Positions 1-7,163 of a DNA stretch of 12,793 nucleotides are shown in pieces (the stretch's first letter is position 1; each line of letters starts with the position of its first letter). Source of the stretch: Pleurotus ostreatus/Saccharomyces cerevisiae fusant (Eukaryota; Opisthokonta); contig JAMQCK010001038.1 of assembly GCA_024196135.1 (NCBI GenBank), positions 1-12,793 on the forward strand. The letters are read 5' to 3'. The notes under the pieces were generated by a model, which was given only the letters and a program-made list of their open reading frames with translations, did not search any database and was not told the DNA's origin. Position numbers and translations under genes: made by a program.

Positions 1-1
1 C

Positions 2-597
2 ACCTTCCAGGGAGCTGAGCAACACGTCTTGCCGTCGTTCAGTGACTACTCACTCTCGTCTCCGGAGATAGCCAGCCCTCCTATCTTTGCAGAGAAAATA
101 CCGTCTCGCGTATGTATATGAGCTTCTTACTTCCCCCATTTTCTCTCTTAAGGGAAGCTGACATGATGAACACACAGGGCGCCCCGCGTTACAAAAGTGG
201 GACGGACAGACAAAATACTCATCGCAGATATCGAGCTCTTCAACAGAAGTTCCTCCTGACTGAGGCTGAGAACTCCGGATCGGAAATGGAGCCTGAGAGT
301 GATGCGGATGGAGATGCAGAAAGCACAAAGGAGCCGGATCCGTTCATTCCATCCACTCCAGGAGAGAGATCACAAGAAGGCGATGTATATCATCTGGGCC
401 TGCTGTCTCAAAATGTTCCCGGGGGACCGCAGTTTCTCCATCCGCCGGTGCGCCGTAGTTTATTCGGAGGAAGAGAGGTTCTTCGGATGGAAAGAGCAAG
501 GGACAGAGAAAGCTCGCAGGACGACGATCTCTCGGATGAGTACGAGATCGATAGCTTTGTGACAGACGATGAAGCATCTCCATCCAGCTGCGAATGA
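2..597 (+). CDS. 3' end of an unidentified gene; acidic C-terminal tail (partial, two exons seen)
   Basis: The frame starting at base 2 is open from the window edge to 109. A phase-0 intron at 110-177 (68 nt) has donor GTATGT, branch site CTGAC at 158-162 and acceptor CACAG, and joins it to an exon at 178-597 ending in TGA. The visible product is about 176 residues. It is polar and low in complexity, with basic stretches and two acidic patches (EPESDADGDAE, and QDDDLSDEYEIDSFVTDDEA near the end), so it looks like a disordered tail rather than a folded domain. An ending of the DSFV-DD kind recalls tails of large DNA-repair helicases such as fungal Mph1/FANCM, but no catalytic motif lies in the window and this is only a guess. 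The ATG at 112 lies inside the intron and should not be taken as the start. Confident that it is coding; identity unknown. Confidence 0.6.
110..177 (+). other. spliceosomal intron in the partial gene
   Basis: GTATGT donor at 110, CTGAC branch site at 158-162 and CACAG acceptor ending at 177. Removing it joins two open frames in phase 0. A nearer AG at 151-152 would put the downstream exon out of frame, so 176-177 is preferred. Confidence 0.65.
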
Positions 598-960
598 TAC
601 CTGTCATTGGGGCGTATTAGTCTCGAAAAATATCAGAGGGAGTTCACTAATGAGAATTCGAATGAAAAGTCAAGTATACTCGTTGTTTATAATGAAGAAG
701 CAGAACGATGAAATGTGGGAAGGATTCGCATATCTGCACTGGGCGGCAAGCCAATGAGCTGTGCGTAGCGTGAGCCTGCGCGAACGGACGCGGGAGGACC
801 TCGCATGCACTCCTCCATAATGCGCGCACTGATTCATCTCAAAGGTCCTCCTTGTACTGCCTGCCTATGGCAACTATATGGCAACTATTCTGTACGTAAA
901 TGTGCCGTCTTGATTTTTGAGAAAAAAAAGGAACATATCGCAGGTTTTCCGAAGGAAGAC
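598..960. other. intergenic, 3' flank of the partial gene
   Basis: No convincing gene on either strand. The short open frames have neither splice support nor recognisable motifs. An 11-bp near-tandem duplication (TATGGCAACTA twice) lies at about 866-887. The right end abuts the inverted-repeat element. Confidence 0.5.
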
Positions 961-1022
961 ACAGTGGCGGCCAAATCAATTGCGCGCTGCCTTGTTCGGA
1001 AAGATCGCCGAAGCGGGCGTTG
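961..1022 (+). repeat. left terminal inverted repeat
   Basis: Pairs with 1295-1356 on the opposite strand. About nine mismatches were counted by eye over 62 bases, so the copies are diverged and the element is not a very recent insertion. Confidence 0.7.
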
Positions 1023-1294
1023 AACGTGGTCGAAAAAAATCTGGCTCCCTCACAGAACGGTAGATCGAGGCGGAAAACCTCGAAATAAGAAGCTTCAGGC
1101 GGAACGAGCATACATACTGTGAGATATGCGGGGTACAGTACATGAGAGCATGTAGTGCCGTATGACACATCCTGACACGTTTTGTGAGCATCAAGAGCAC
1201 ACCCTCGCAAGGTTGGTTTGCAGATGGGGTTTTTCCACTGCCATGGCGCTCTACCGTTCTACTTATGAAGTTTATGAGGCCCACCGAGCTCGTC

Positions 1295-1356
1295 CAATAC
1301 GCGCCTCGGCGATCTTTCCGAAAAAGGCAGCGCGCAATTGACCTCACCGCCACTGT
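1295..1356 (-). repeat. right terminal inverted repeat
   Basis: Reverse-complement partner of 961-1022. It lies about 70 bp before the putative ORF1 start at 1428, so the element sits next to, or is nested in, the 5' region of the retrotransposon remnant. Confidence 0.7.
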
Positions 1357-1427
1357 ATTGTAGGCAAACCGGTTTCTGGGTTTGCGTCTCGGCGCGTGGC
1401 AGACTTTCCCCTTTAGGCATCACGTGC

Positions 1428-2766
1428 ATGGACGCCTTTCCTCCTACCTCCAGCATCCCGCTCGCGTCCACCGGACGGACGGTTCGGTGGCAACGCGTTG
1501 AGAAATACAATCCGCTATGGCTCCGTGACCACATCATGGACCTGCAAGCCCAACTGCGCGAGGCCCAGATGTCGCTCTGGTCCTTGTGCTCACAGCCCGA
1601 CGAGACTGGCAACATCGCCCGCCAGTATCGAACCCAAATCCACGAATGCCCCTACTTCAAGGGCACCATTGCCGGCCTGCTCGGCCAGACAACCCCCACC
1701 ACTAAGCCTCAGGCTACCCCAGTCGATGGTCTGGCAGATCTTCGACAGGAGCTGGAGGAGGTGAAGGCCTTGATCGAGAAGACCAAGCCCTCCCCCTCCC
1801 CCCCACCCCCCACTCCGCCGAGCCCGGAATCTTTTGCGGCTGCAGCCTCTAAGGCTAAGCCCGCACCGCCCCGTCAACCCGCGCCGCCAAAGCCGGCACA
1901 TCCCAAGCCCACACTGCCCTCCACTGCCCAGCATTCCCCCGCACCCTCGAAGGAAAGGCCTCGCCTCTGCATCGAGACGGAGAAGGAGCGTCTGACGTGA
2001 TCTCGAAGGTTCGTCCTTTCGAGATCGTTCGACTGCTCTCCGTTGCGCTCCGCGCTTCGCCGCGTCACTCTCGGGTTCGCGTGTCCGCTGCTAAGTGGAC
2101 CGTGAGGGGCAACCTGGTTTTATTCGCAGGACCGGAGACAACGGCAATTCAGCTACTAGCCGCCACCGAAACCATCCTCGCCGCTCTGAAGTCTTGCATA
2201 CCAATTAAGTCCGCTGGCCTCGTTGCTAGATGGTCCAAGGTCGTCCTCCCGGGGATTCCCACTGGCGTCACCGATGAACACCCGAACGCCTTTACCCCAG
2301 ACGAGTGCCACGCGCATCTGTGCGATCACAACCCCGTGATCCCGAATCCTATGAAGCCGGCTCATCCTCCTCCCTGACTTTCGCTTTCGAGGATCCGGAT
2401 GGCACCTTGCTAAGGCAAGTGCTCGCGTCCTGCCCGCTTTTCGCCTTTGGAGCGGTGGCCCGCGCAAAGCGCTGGAAGTCGAAGCCTCGCAAGCCCACAC
2501 CGCCAACCCAAACCTCCCCTCCCCATGACGACAAACAACCCCCGCCTGCCCCCCAGCACGACCCTACTAGGGACGTCAGCCCCATGGAAGTGGAGCCGAC
2601 GACCCAGGTGACCACCGCCTCAAACACACCTGGCGCGACTGGGCTGAACCCACGCAGCGGCGCGGCACGCCGCCCGCCCGACCACTCCCCTCCGGCCCCG
2701 GAGCCGAAGAGGCGGAGGCGCGGTGGCAACCGCAACGATGCCAGCGGTGGCCTGGTGGGGAATTAG
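1428..2766 (+). pseudogene. frameshifted ORF1 (gag-like) of a non-LTR retrotransposon
   Basis: Three frames in series read as one ORF1-type protein. The first (ATG 1428, open from 1338, stop at 1998-2000) has two helix-prone segments (DLQAQLREAQMSL; DLRQELEEVKALIEKTK) and a Pro/Ala/Lys hinge (about 1786-1960). The second (about 1997-2340) carries AKWTVRGNLVLFAGPET, WSKVVLPGIPTGV and FTPDECHAHL. The third (about 2340-2766) carries SYEAGSSSSLTFAFEDPDG and FAFGAVARAKRWK, then a Pro/Thr-rich tail and a basic EPKRRRRGGN. From memory this matches ORF1 of basidiomycete LINE elements (RNA-binding, RRM-like; nucleoprotein for retrotransposition). Breaks: a shift near 1997-2000 and another near 2335-2350, where the family normally has a further 10-20 residues, implying a small deletion. 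No endonuclease or reverse transcriptase follows. Codon use is strikingly C-rich compared with the helicase downstream. The retroelement call is fairly confident; the exact clade is not. Confidence 0.6.
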
Positions 2767-2914
2767 TGATGCGTCGGGTCAGTCGCTATACTACGTCCTA
2801 GCCCACTCAACGCTGGCATGCCTCTAACCTACGGACCACCCCCCCTCAATTGGACCTCCCTAGAAACATCCCCCTGACATTCGTACCTACCTAAGGATAT
2901 CTTTACAGTCCTTT

Positions 2915-2928
2915 GCTACCTAGGTAGC
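2915..2928. repeat. 14-bp perfect palindrome
   Basis: GCTACCTAGGTAGC reads identically on both strands, and a related half (TACCTACCTAAGG) lies about 25 bp upstream. It could be a dimeric protein site or part of a decayed element end. Function unknown. Confidence 0.5.
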
Positions 2929-2971
2929 GACCGCAGTTTGTCTTATGTACATGACGTGGTATACAAGTGTA

Positions 2972-2994
2972 CCCCCCCCCCCCCTCCCCTCCCT
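2972..2994. repeat. C13 homopolymer and C/T-rich tract; G-quadruplex potential on the minus strand
   Basis: Thirteen consecutive C residues are followed by TCCCCTCCC. The complementary strand therefore has several adjacent G-runs and could form a G-quadruplex. It lies about 190 bp before the start codon of a PIF1-RecQ type helicase. Confidence 0.7.
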
Positions 2995-2999
2995 TAGGA

Positions 3000-3007
3000 G
3001 TCACGTG
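3000..3007. promoter_or_regulatory. GTCACGTG E-box (Cbf1/USF-type)
   Basis: The sequence matches RTCACGTG, bound by bHLH factors of the Cbf1 class in fungi. It lies 171 bp before the ATG of the helicase gene. ATCACGTG also occurs at 1419-1426, just before the ORF1 ATG. An 8-mer alone is weak evidence. Confidence 0.25.
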
Positions 3008-3177
3008 CAGGTGTGCTTTCGACAAAGACTGCAACGCCCAACACGGCGATATGCCCAGATGGGGAAGATCCATCAGTGATGTCCGCAGTTATACGCAGTT
3101 GTTTATCGGCATTTGTACATGTTGTTTGATCTCACTCAGTGATTGTTAAGCTCTCAAGCTTCTCTGAGAGCACAAGC

Positions 3178-6100
3178 ATGTACTCCATTGACACAAACGA
3201 TGCCGGGCGTCAGCAGCGGTGTCCAACCACAGCAGCGCAGGCTTCACCCCAATCACCATCATTGGCTTCCCTGACTGCCCAGCTTAATTCTGAACAAGCG
3301 AATGTTTACGACATGGTTCTCAACAGGGACATGAATGTGTTTCTCACTGGCCAGGCAGGCGAGTAAGATTGACAACTCCTCTACTTGAAGCATGTCGAAT
3401 GTATAGGCACAGGCGCAGGCAAATCTTTCCTACTGAAAACCATTATCATGGCACTGAAGGAGAGATACGGGAAGGATCAATCTGCACTTGCTGTCACTGC
3501 GACCACTGGGGTCGCTGCTGCGAATATAGGAGGTAAGTTTCGGTCCGGTTATAGTGCAATACATGCTTCTTACCCTCTATGGCCGATACAGGTAGTACAC
3601 TGCACTCGTGGGGCAGCCTTCTGATTGAGAAGTGCAATATCGACCAACAGCTGGAGCATATCCGGAAGGGACCGGGACTGGGACGATGGTTGTCAGTGAG
3701 AACGATCATCATCGATGAGGGTGAGCTTCCGGAAAGGCCATCTAGCATGCACCTTGACAAATCATGTGCCCTTGCTTGTAGTGTCCATGCTTGGTGGTGA
3801 CTTATTTGACTTTCTGCACGACATCGCAAAAGCGCTGCGGCCCACCACGGATCGGCCATTTGGGGGGATCCAAGTACTCGCTTGTGGAGACTTCTTCCAG
3901 GTCCGTTCGCCTTCGGCTTGATACATGGAGATCAATACAACGTTTCTGATATCCCACTTGCTTCATCGTATCTTCTAGTTGTCTCCTGTCAACACAGAAA
4001 CGCTGGCATTCCAAGGCAGAACATGGGATCGGACCTTTGATCGCTGCATAGAGCTCACGCAAGTGTATAGACAGTCAGAAAACAGTGAGTTGCAGAGCTA
4101 GTCCTCAAGTCTACAGAGCGCTGATCACAAGGTAGAATTTGTGAAACTTCTAAACCAGATCCGTATCGGAAAACTACCTGCCTGGGGAGCGCGGCTGCTT
4201 AAGGAATTGAGCAGACAGCCTGCGAAGAGCTCACTGGAGCCCACGTATTTGTACGCGACTAATAAGCCTGCGCGCCGGAGGAATGAAGCACGCCTGGCCT
4301 CCCTGCCGGACCCATCCGTATACTACGAGGCCCGGAACAGTATCAACACCGACCTCATCGACATCCAAAATGGCGAGAAACAGCTCAACAGGGTGTCGGC
4401 AGTCCATATGCTGTCTCTCAAGCTTGGCGCACAAGTGATGCTGGTAAAAAACGTGGATGAGACGCTTGTCAATGGAACGGTTGGAATTGTCTGTGCGTTC
4501 TGGAGGGCTGGCCAAGGAGGCTTTGCTGGAGGTGATACTCTGAATGGGTATGGGAAGGCCCCATCTCCCATAGAGTATGTGGGCAAAATATGGAGGAGGG
4601 AGGAGCCGTACCCTGTTGTCAAGTTCTCAACATCAAGCGGGGACAGGACAGTGGTAGTAGGCAGGCACGAATTTCGATCAGAGTCCTGCGGCGGCCAAGC
4701 ACTGGTCTGTCGCGTTCAGGTGTGCAATCTCTCCAAAGTGACCTCAGCTGCTGGTCTGACATGCCCTTCGAGGTTCCTTTGGTGCTTGCATGGGCCATTA
4801 CTATACACAAAAGCCAAGGTCAAACTCTCCATCAAGTGCAAGTGGATCTGAGCACTGTGTTCGCATATGGTCGAGTCTCCAGTTATCGACTCTTTGATAC
4901 GGAACAATCTGACACACCGTGCCAGGACAAGCATATGTGGCCCTTTCACGAGCAGCAAGTGTGGATGGTTTGTGTGTGGTAGGATTCAGTCCAGATAAGG
5001 TAATATTCATCACGACTGCAATGCAATTGATGACCAGACACCAGACAGATCATGGCAAACCCTGTTGTCTTGGCATGGCATAACCAGCTGGATCACTCGA
5101 CAATGAATTCAGTGACTTCGGATAAGCGCATCCCTGAAGGCGCCACTGCTATGCAACCTTACGATGATTTACTAGTCCAAGTACGGCGACTGCTCAACGA
5201 TCCATCTGCACAGTACACGTGTGCAGAGCAAGAAGACGGTATCGTGTCTTGTCTACAGTTGGATCACGATGTCATCCTCGCACTTGGATCAGGAGCAGGA
5301 AAGTCCTTGGTAGTGACAATTCCCTCGTTCTACGAGGATGCAGTCACGGTGATCATGGCCGCTTCGTATACCCTGCTTCAAGGATGGACTGAGCGGTTGG
5401 ATGCCATGGACGTTGATTATGATATATTCCTTCCAGGCGGGCAGGGATGGCTGTCAGGCTGTGCTAACATTGTCCTCGTCTCCGTCCCGGTTGCGAGAGG
5501 GCGACACTGGAATGCCGCAGTCCAGGACCTCATCAGGAAGGGCCGCGTCATTGCCAGGGTCGTGCTGGATGAAGCGCACATGGCCCTCACCTGCAACTTC
5601 TGGACGTCGCTTCGGGACATACACGAGATCAGATTCGTACCCTCTCAAGTGGTCCTTCTCACATCGACGATGCCACCCGATGCAGTACAATGGTTTTCCC
5701 GTCAATTCTCGCTCATTAGGCCCGTAATCATACGAGGCAAGACCGAGCGAGACAATGTCGCCCATCTTGTGGACACAACCGCTAGTGATATGGCGACCAC
5801 TGCTCAACTGGTACGGAGTAGAGTCTTATCTTTGATGCGACAGGCAAAGGACGACGATCGCTACGTCATATTTGTAGCAACCGCAGAGGATGGGATGCAG
5901 CTTGCTAGATCCTTGGACTTGGATTTCTACGATGCGAGCTCTGGCGCCACGAAAGATTTGGTGTCTTGCACGCGCCAGCGGGACGGGTACGACCGATGGA
6001 CCCGCGGAGAACGAAACGGCATCGTCACTAATAGCACGCGCGGGTTGGTCAAGGAATATCCTCATATCAGGGTTGTCGTGCACATCGGCACACCTCTGAG

Positions 6101-7163
6101 CATCATACACTATCAAGAGGCTTGTGGATCTGCCGGTCGTGATGGGCGACTTGCCTACATTGTCGTGTTCAAAAGCGCCCAGATGCCTCCCCTTCCCAGG
6201 TCACACAGTAGTCTGTGTGAGCTGTCTGGGTACCATGTCATCCGCGACTTGCTCTACACGTCCAGACAGCCAGGAAAGTGTATCCGACAGGTACTGGATG
6301 CTCATACCCATGGCAAGTCAGCGAAAGCATGCTTGGACAGTCCAACCGCCGTTTTATGCGATTTTTGTCAGTATCAAAGAGGTGAGTATGCATCTGCATG
6401 TGATATGCTCTCTCAACTGCCAGCAGGGAGTTTAAATGAAGTGCTCAGACCGAATGCACGGACACAGCCATCGACAAGCCCCCTGCAGGGCGAGGCACCT
6501 CGGCCGGTCACACTTCACAGACATGCGTTTTCTCAGTATGAGCAACGGAGTCCGGCGCCTGTGATCTTGCAGAAGCTTCTATGTGGTCGATTCTCTAGAG
6601 CCATAGAAGAGTCGGACGCGAGAGCGGCGGACCGTCATAGCGGCAGCGAGAACAAGGAGACAATCCAATACGCCCAACGCATTCTGGCACAAACGAAGCA
6701 CACATGTGGCTTCTGCTTTGTTGTGTCATTGCTAGGGTACCTTCCTGCCCAGTCTGCGACTGTGCACACCATCCGTAGGTGCCCTATGGCTGACAAATAT
6801 GACCGCGGATGCGGAGGTTACTACAGATTCGTAACCAGTATCCGACACAATCCCGCACAGAGACCCCTGGTATGCCCAAAGTGCCATTTTCCTAGCCTAG
6901 GAAAGGGTGTTCTGCATGCCGAGTACGAGGGATTGGAGCACCCCCACCGCACCTTGGTGGGGCCGATGCTCTGGGCTGTATATTATGTGGATGCAGATCT
7001 TTGTCAAGCGGCAAAGACTTATCTGAATGTTGAGGGCAGTGGCCATAATTGGGATAGTGCCGAGGCGATGGGTGTGTGGATGGCTGACCGAGACGCTACG
7101 GTGTTCCCATGCAGTGCTGTTGCACTCCTGGTATTTATAAGTCGATATTTTGATGTAAAGTAG
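3178..7163 (+). CDS. PIF1-RecQ fusion helicase (nine exons, 1174 residues)
   Basis: Exons: 3178-3358, 3413-3532, 3592-3720, 3782-3900, 3979-4084, 4136-4719, 4773-4869, 4926-4999, 5049-7163. They total 3525 nt, an exact multiple of three. Residues 1-482 form a PIF1 helicase with all expected motifs: GQAGAGKS (58-65), [27 protein letters not shown] (DE 142-143), CGDFFQLSPV (178-187), LTQVYRQSE (Arg214), [12 protein letters not shown] (313-324), [13 protein letters not shown] (about 419-431) and [10 protein letters not shown] (Arg454). After a linker, residues about 525-1174 form a RecQ-like helicase: GSGAGKS (550-556), DEAH (644-647), TSTMPP (675-680), [11 protein letters not shown] (826-836), a C4 RecQ zinc pattern (Cys881, 898, 907, 910) and a second cysteine/histidine cluster (1023-1082). 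PIF1 and RecQ proteins are ATP-driven DNA helicases acting in the nucleus on replication, telomere and G-quadruplex substrates. This RecQ type resembles fungal telomere-linked helicases. The start is the only upstream ATG in frame; the frame closes at 3127-3129. The C terminus may run into further exons. Two adjacent genes instead of one fusion remains possible. Confidence 0.65.
3359..3412 (+). other. intron 1, GC-AG type, splitting the PIF1 Walker A motif
   Basis: Removing 3359-3412 (donor GCGAGT after CAG, acceptor CACAG) gives [12 protein letters not shown], the exact spacing of PIF1 Walker A. The nearby GTAAGA at 3363 leaves the downstream frame wrong with every available acceptor. Acceptor 3406 also keeps frame but adds two residues inside the P-loop. 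Confidence 0.55.
3533..3591 (+). other. intron 2
   Basis: Donor GTAAGT, acceptor GATACAG, 59 nt. The join restores ANIGGSTLHSW, a PIF1 signature. Confidence 0.75.
3721..3781 (+). other. intron 3
   Basis: Donor GTGAGC, branch-like CTTGAC at about 3753, acceptor TTGTAG, 61 nt. The join restores the Walker B IIIDEVSM. Confidence 0.75.
3901..3978 (+). other. intron 4
   Basis: Donor GTCCGT after CAG, acceptor TTCTAG, 78 nt, phase 0. The join restores GDFFQLSPV (motif III). Confidence 0.7.
4085..4135 (+). other. intron 5
   Basis: Donor GTGAGT, branch CTGAT at 4121-4125, acceptor GGTAG, 51 nt. The join gives [15 protein letters not shown] as expected for PIF1. It is the only acceptor in the region that keeps frame. 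Confidence 0.6.
4720..4772 (+). other. intron 6
   Basis: Donor GTGTGC, branch CTGAC at 4756-4760, acceptor TCGAG, 53 nt, phase 0. The join gives [21 protein letters not shown] (motif V). Confidence 0.7.
4870..4925 (+). other. intron 7
   Basis: Donor GTCGAG, branch CTGAC at 4909-4913, acceptor GCCAG, 56 nt. The join restores [13 protein letters not shown] (motif VI with the arginine finger). Confidence 0.7.
5000..5048 (+). other. intron 8, the joint between the PIF1 and RecQ halves
   Basis: Donor GTAATA after GATAAG, acceptor GACAG, 49 nt, phase 0. Splicing completes the PIF1 C-terminal segment and leads in frame into the RecQ half. Retention ends the PIF1 chain at 5081-5083. An ATG at 5052 lies 4 nt after the acceptor. 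Confidence 0.6.
5139..7163 (+). other. RecQ-like (telomere-linked-helicase type) half, within exon 9
   Basis: The RecA1 lobe is well kept: [20 protein letters not shown], then Walker [11 protein letters not shown] and [10 protein letters not shown]. The RecA2 lobe is altered. Motif V, normally ATxAFGMGID, reads VTNSTRGLV, and motif VI reads GSAGRDG instead of GRAGRDG, so one of the two conserved arginines is Ser831. A RecQ zinc-binding pattern and a second C-x2-C ... H-x4-C ... C-x2-C cluster follow. From memory the latter is typical of the C-terminal part of fungal telomere-linked RecQ proteins. It may be an ATPase or translocase with weakened helicase function; that is inference. Confidence 0.65.
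6382..6426 (+). other. candidate in-frame 45-nt intron in the RecQ half
   Basis: It starts GTGAGT, contains a branch-like CTCAAC and ends CAGCAG. The length is a multiple of three and it contains no stop in the reading frame, so both forms keep the frame open; removal would delete 15 residues after the RecQ zinc pattern. The sequence cannot decide between exon and intron. Confidence 0.35.

Larger units (their letters stand above)
961..1356. mobile_element. MITE-like element with 62-bp terminal inverted repeats
   Basis: Bases 961-1022 and the reverse complement of 1295-1356 match at about 53 of 62 positions by eye. Both arms begin ACAGTGGCGG and share TCAATTGCGCGCTGCC and TCGGAAAGATCGCCGA. 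A further inverted 11-mer (AGAACGGTAGA at 1054-1064, its complement at 1251-1261) suggests degenerate arms of about 100 bp. The 396-bp unit has no transposase, so it would be non-autonomous. The CAGTGGCGG tip resembles some hAT-type ends, but no 8-bp or TA target-site duplication is visible, so the superfamily is left open. Open frames across it are by-products of the repeats. Confidence 0.7.
2767..3177. other. intergenic spacer and putative promoter of the helicase gene
   Basis: No reverse transcriptase, endonuclease or other coding signal follows the ORF1 remnant here. The stretch holds a 14-bp perfect palindrome (2915-2928), a TATACAA motif at about 2960, a C13 tract (2972-2984) running into a C/T-rich stretch, and GTCACGTG at 3000-3007. 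These would be the upstream region of the gene starting at 3178. Confidence 0.45.
3178..5083 (+). other. PIF1 helicase half (exons 1-8 plus start of exon 9)
   Basis: The PIF1 core runs to [16 protein letters not shown], which matches the usual PIF1 ending (a short VxxxPxVxxW-type segment after the GFSPDK turn) only if intron 8 is removed. With intron 8 retained the frame ends at TAA 5081-5083 after a non-conserved 28-residue tail. No catalytic residue appears lost. The N-terminal extension before the helicase core is short, about 40 residues and Ser/Thr/Gln-rich, and no mitochondrial targeting sequence is obvious. Confidence 0.75.

Noticed and set aside
112..177. ATG at 112 as the start of a 161-residue gene
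   Set aside because: It lies inside a well-formed intron (110-177), and the upstream frame is open to the window edge, so the exon is the end of a larger gene.
976..1353. 125-residue minus-strand open frame
   Set aside because: It runs almost exactly between the inverted repeats, and both its ends are encoded by the repeat arms; no family resemblance.
961..1356. Assigning the MITE to the hAT superfamily
   Set aside because: The CAGTGGCGG tip is suggestive, but the 8-bp flanks do not match each other, so no target-site duplication supports it.
4141..4851. 236-residue frame as a stand-alone gene
   Set aside because: It begins with GTG and its last 40 residues run into intron 6; the true exon ends at 4719 by PIF1 motif continuity.
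4590..4982. 130-residue frame as a separate gene
   Set aside because: Only the part at 4773-4869 ([17 protein letters not shown] onward) is real coding, as exon 7 of the helicase gene.
5401..5807. overlapping open frames on both strands across the RecQ half
   Set aside because: They are shadows of exon 9, with no motifs and arginine/serine-rich composition.
3178..7163. Helitron transposon (because of the PIF1 helicase)
   Set aside because: No Rep/HUH nuclease motif is present in the window, and the partner domain is RecQ-like; no TC...CTRR-type ends were identified.
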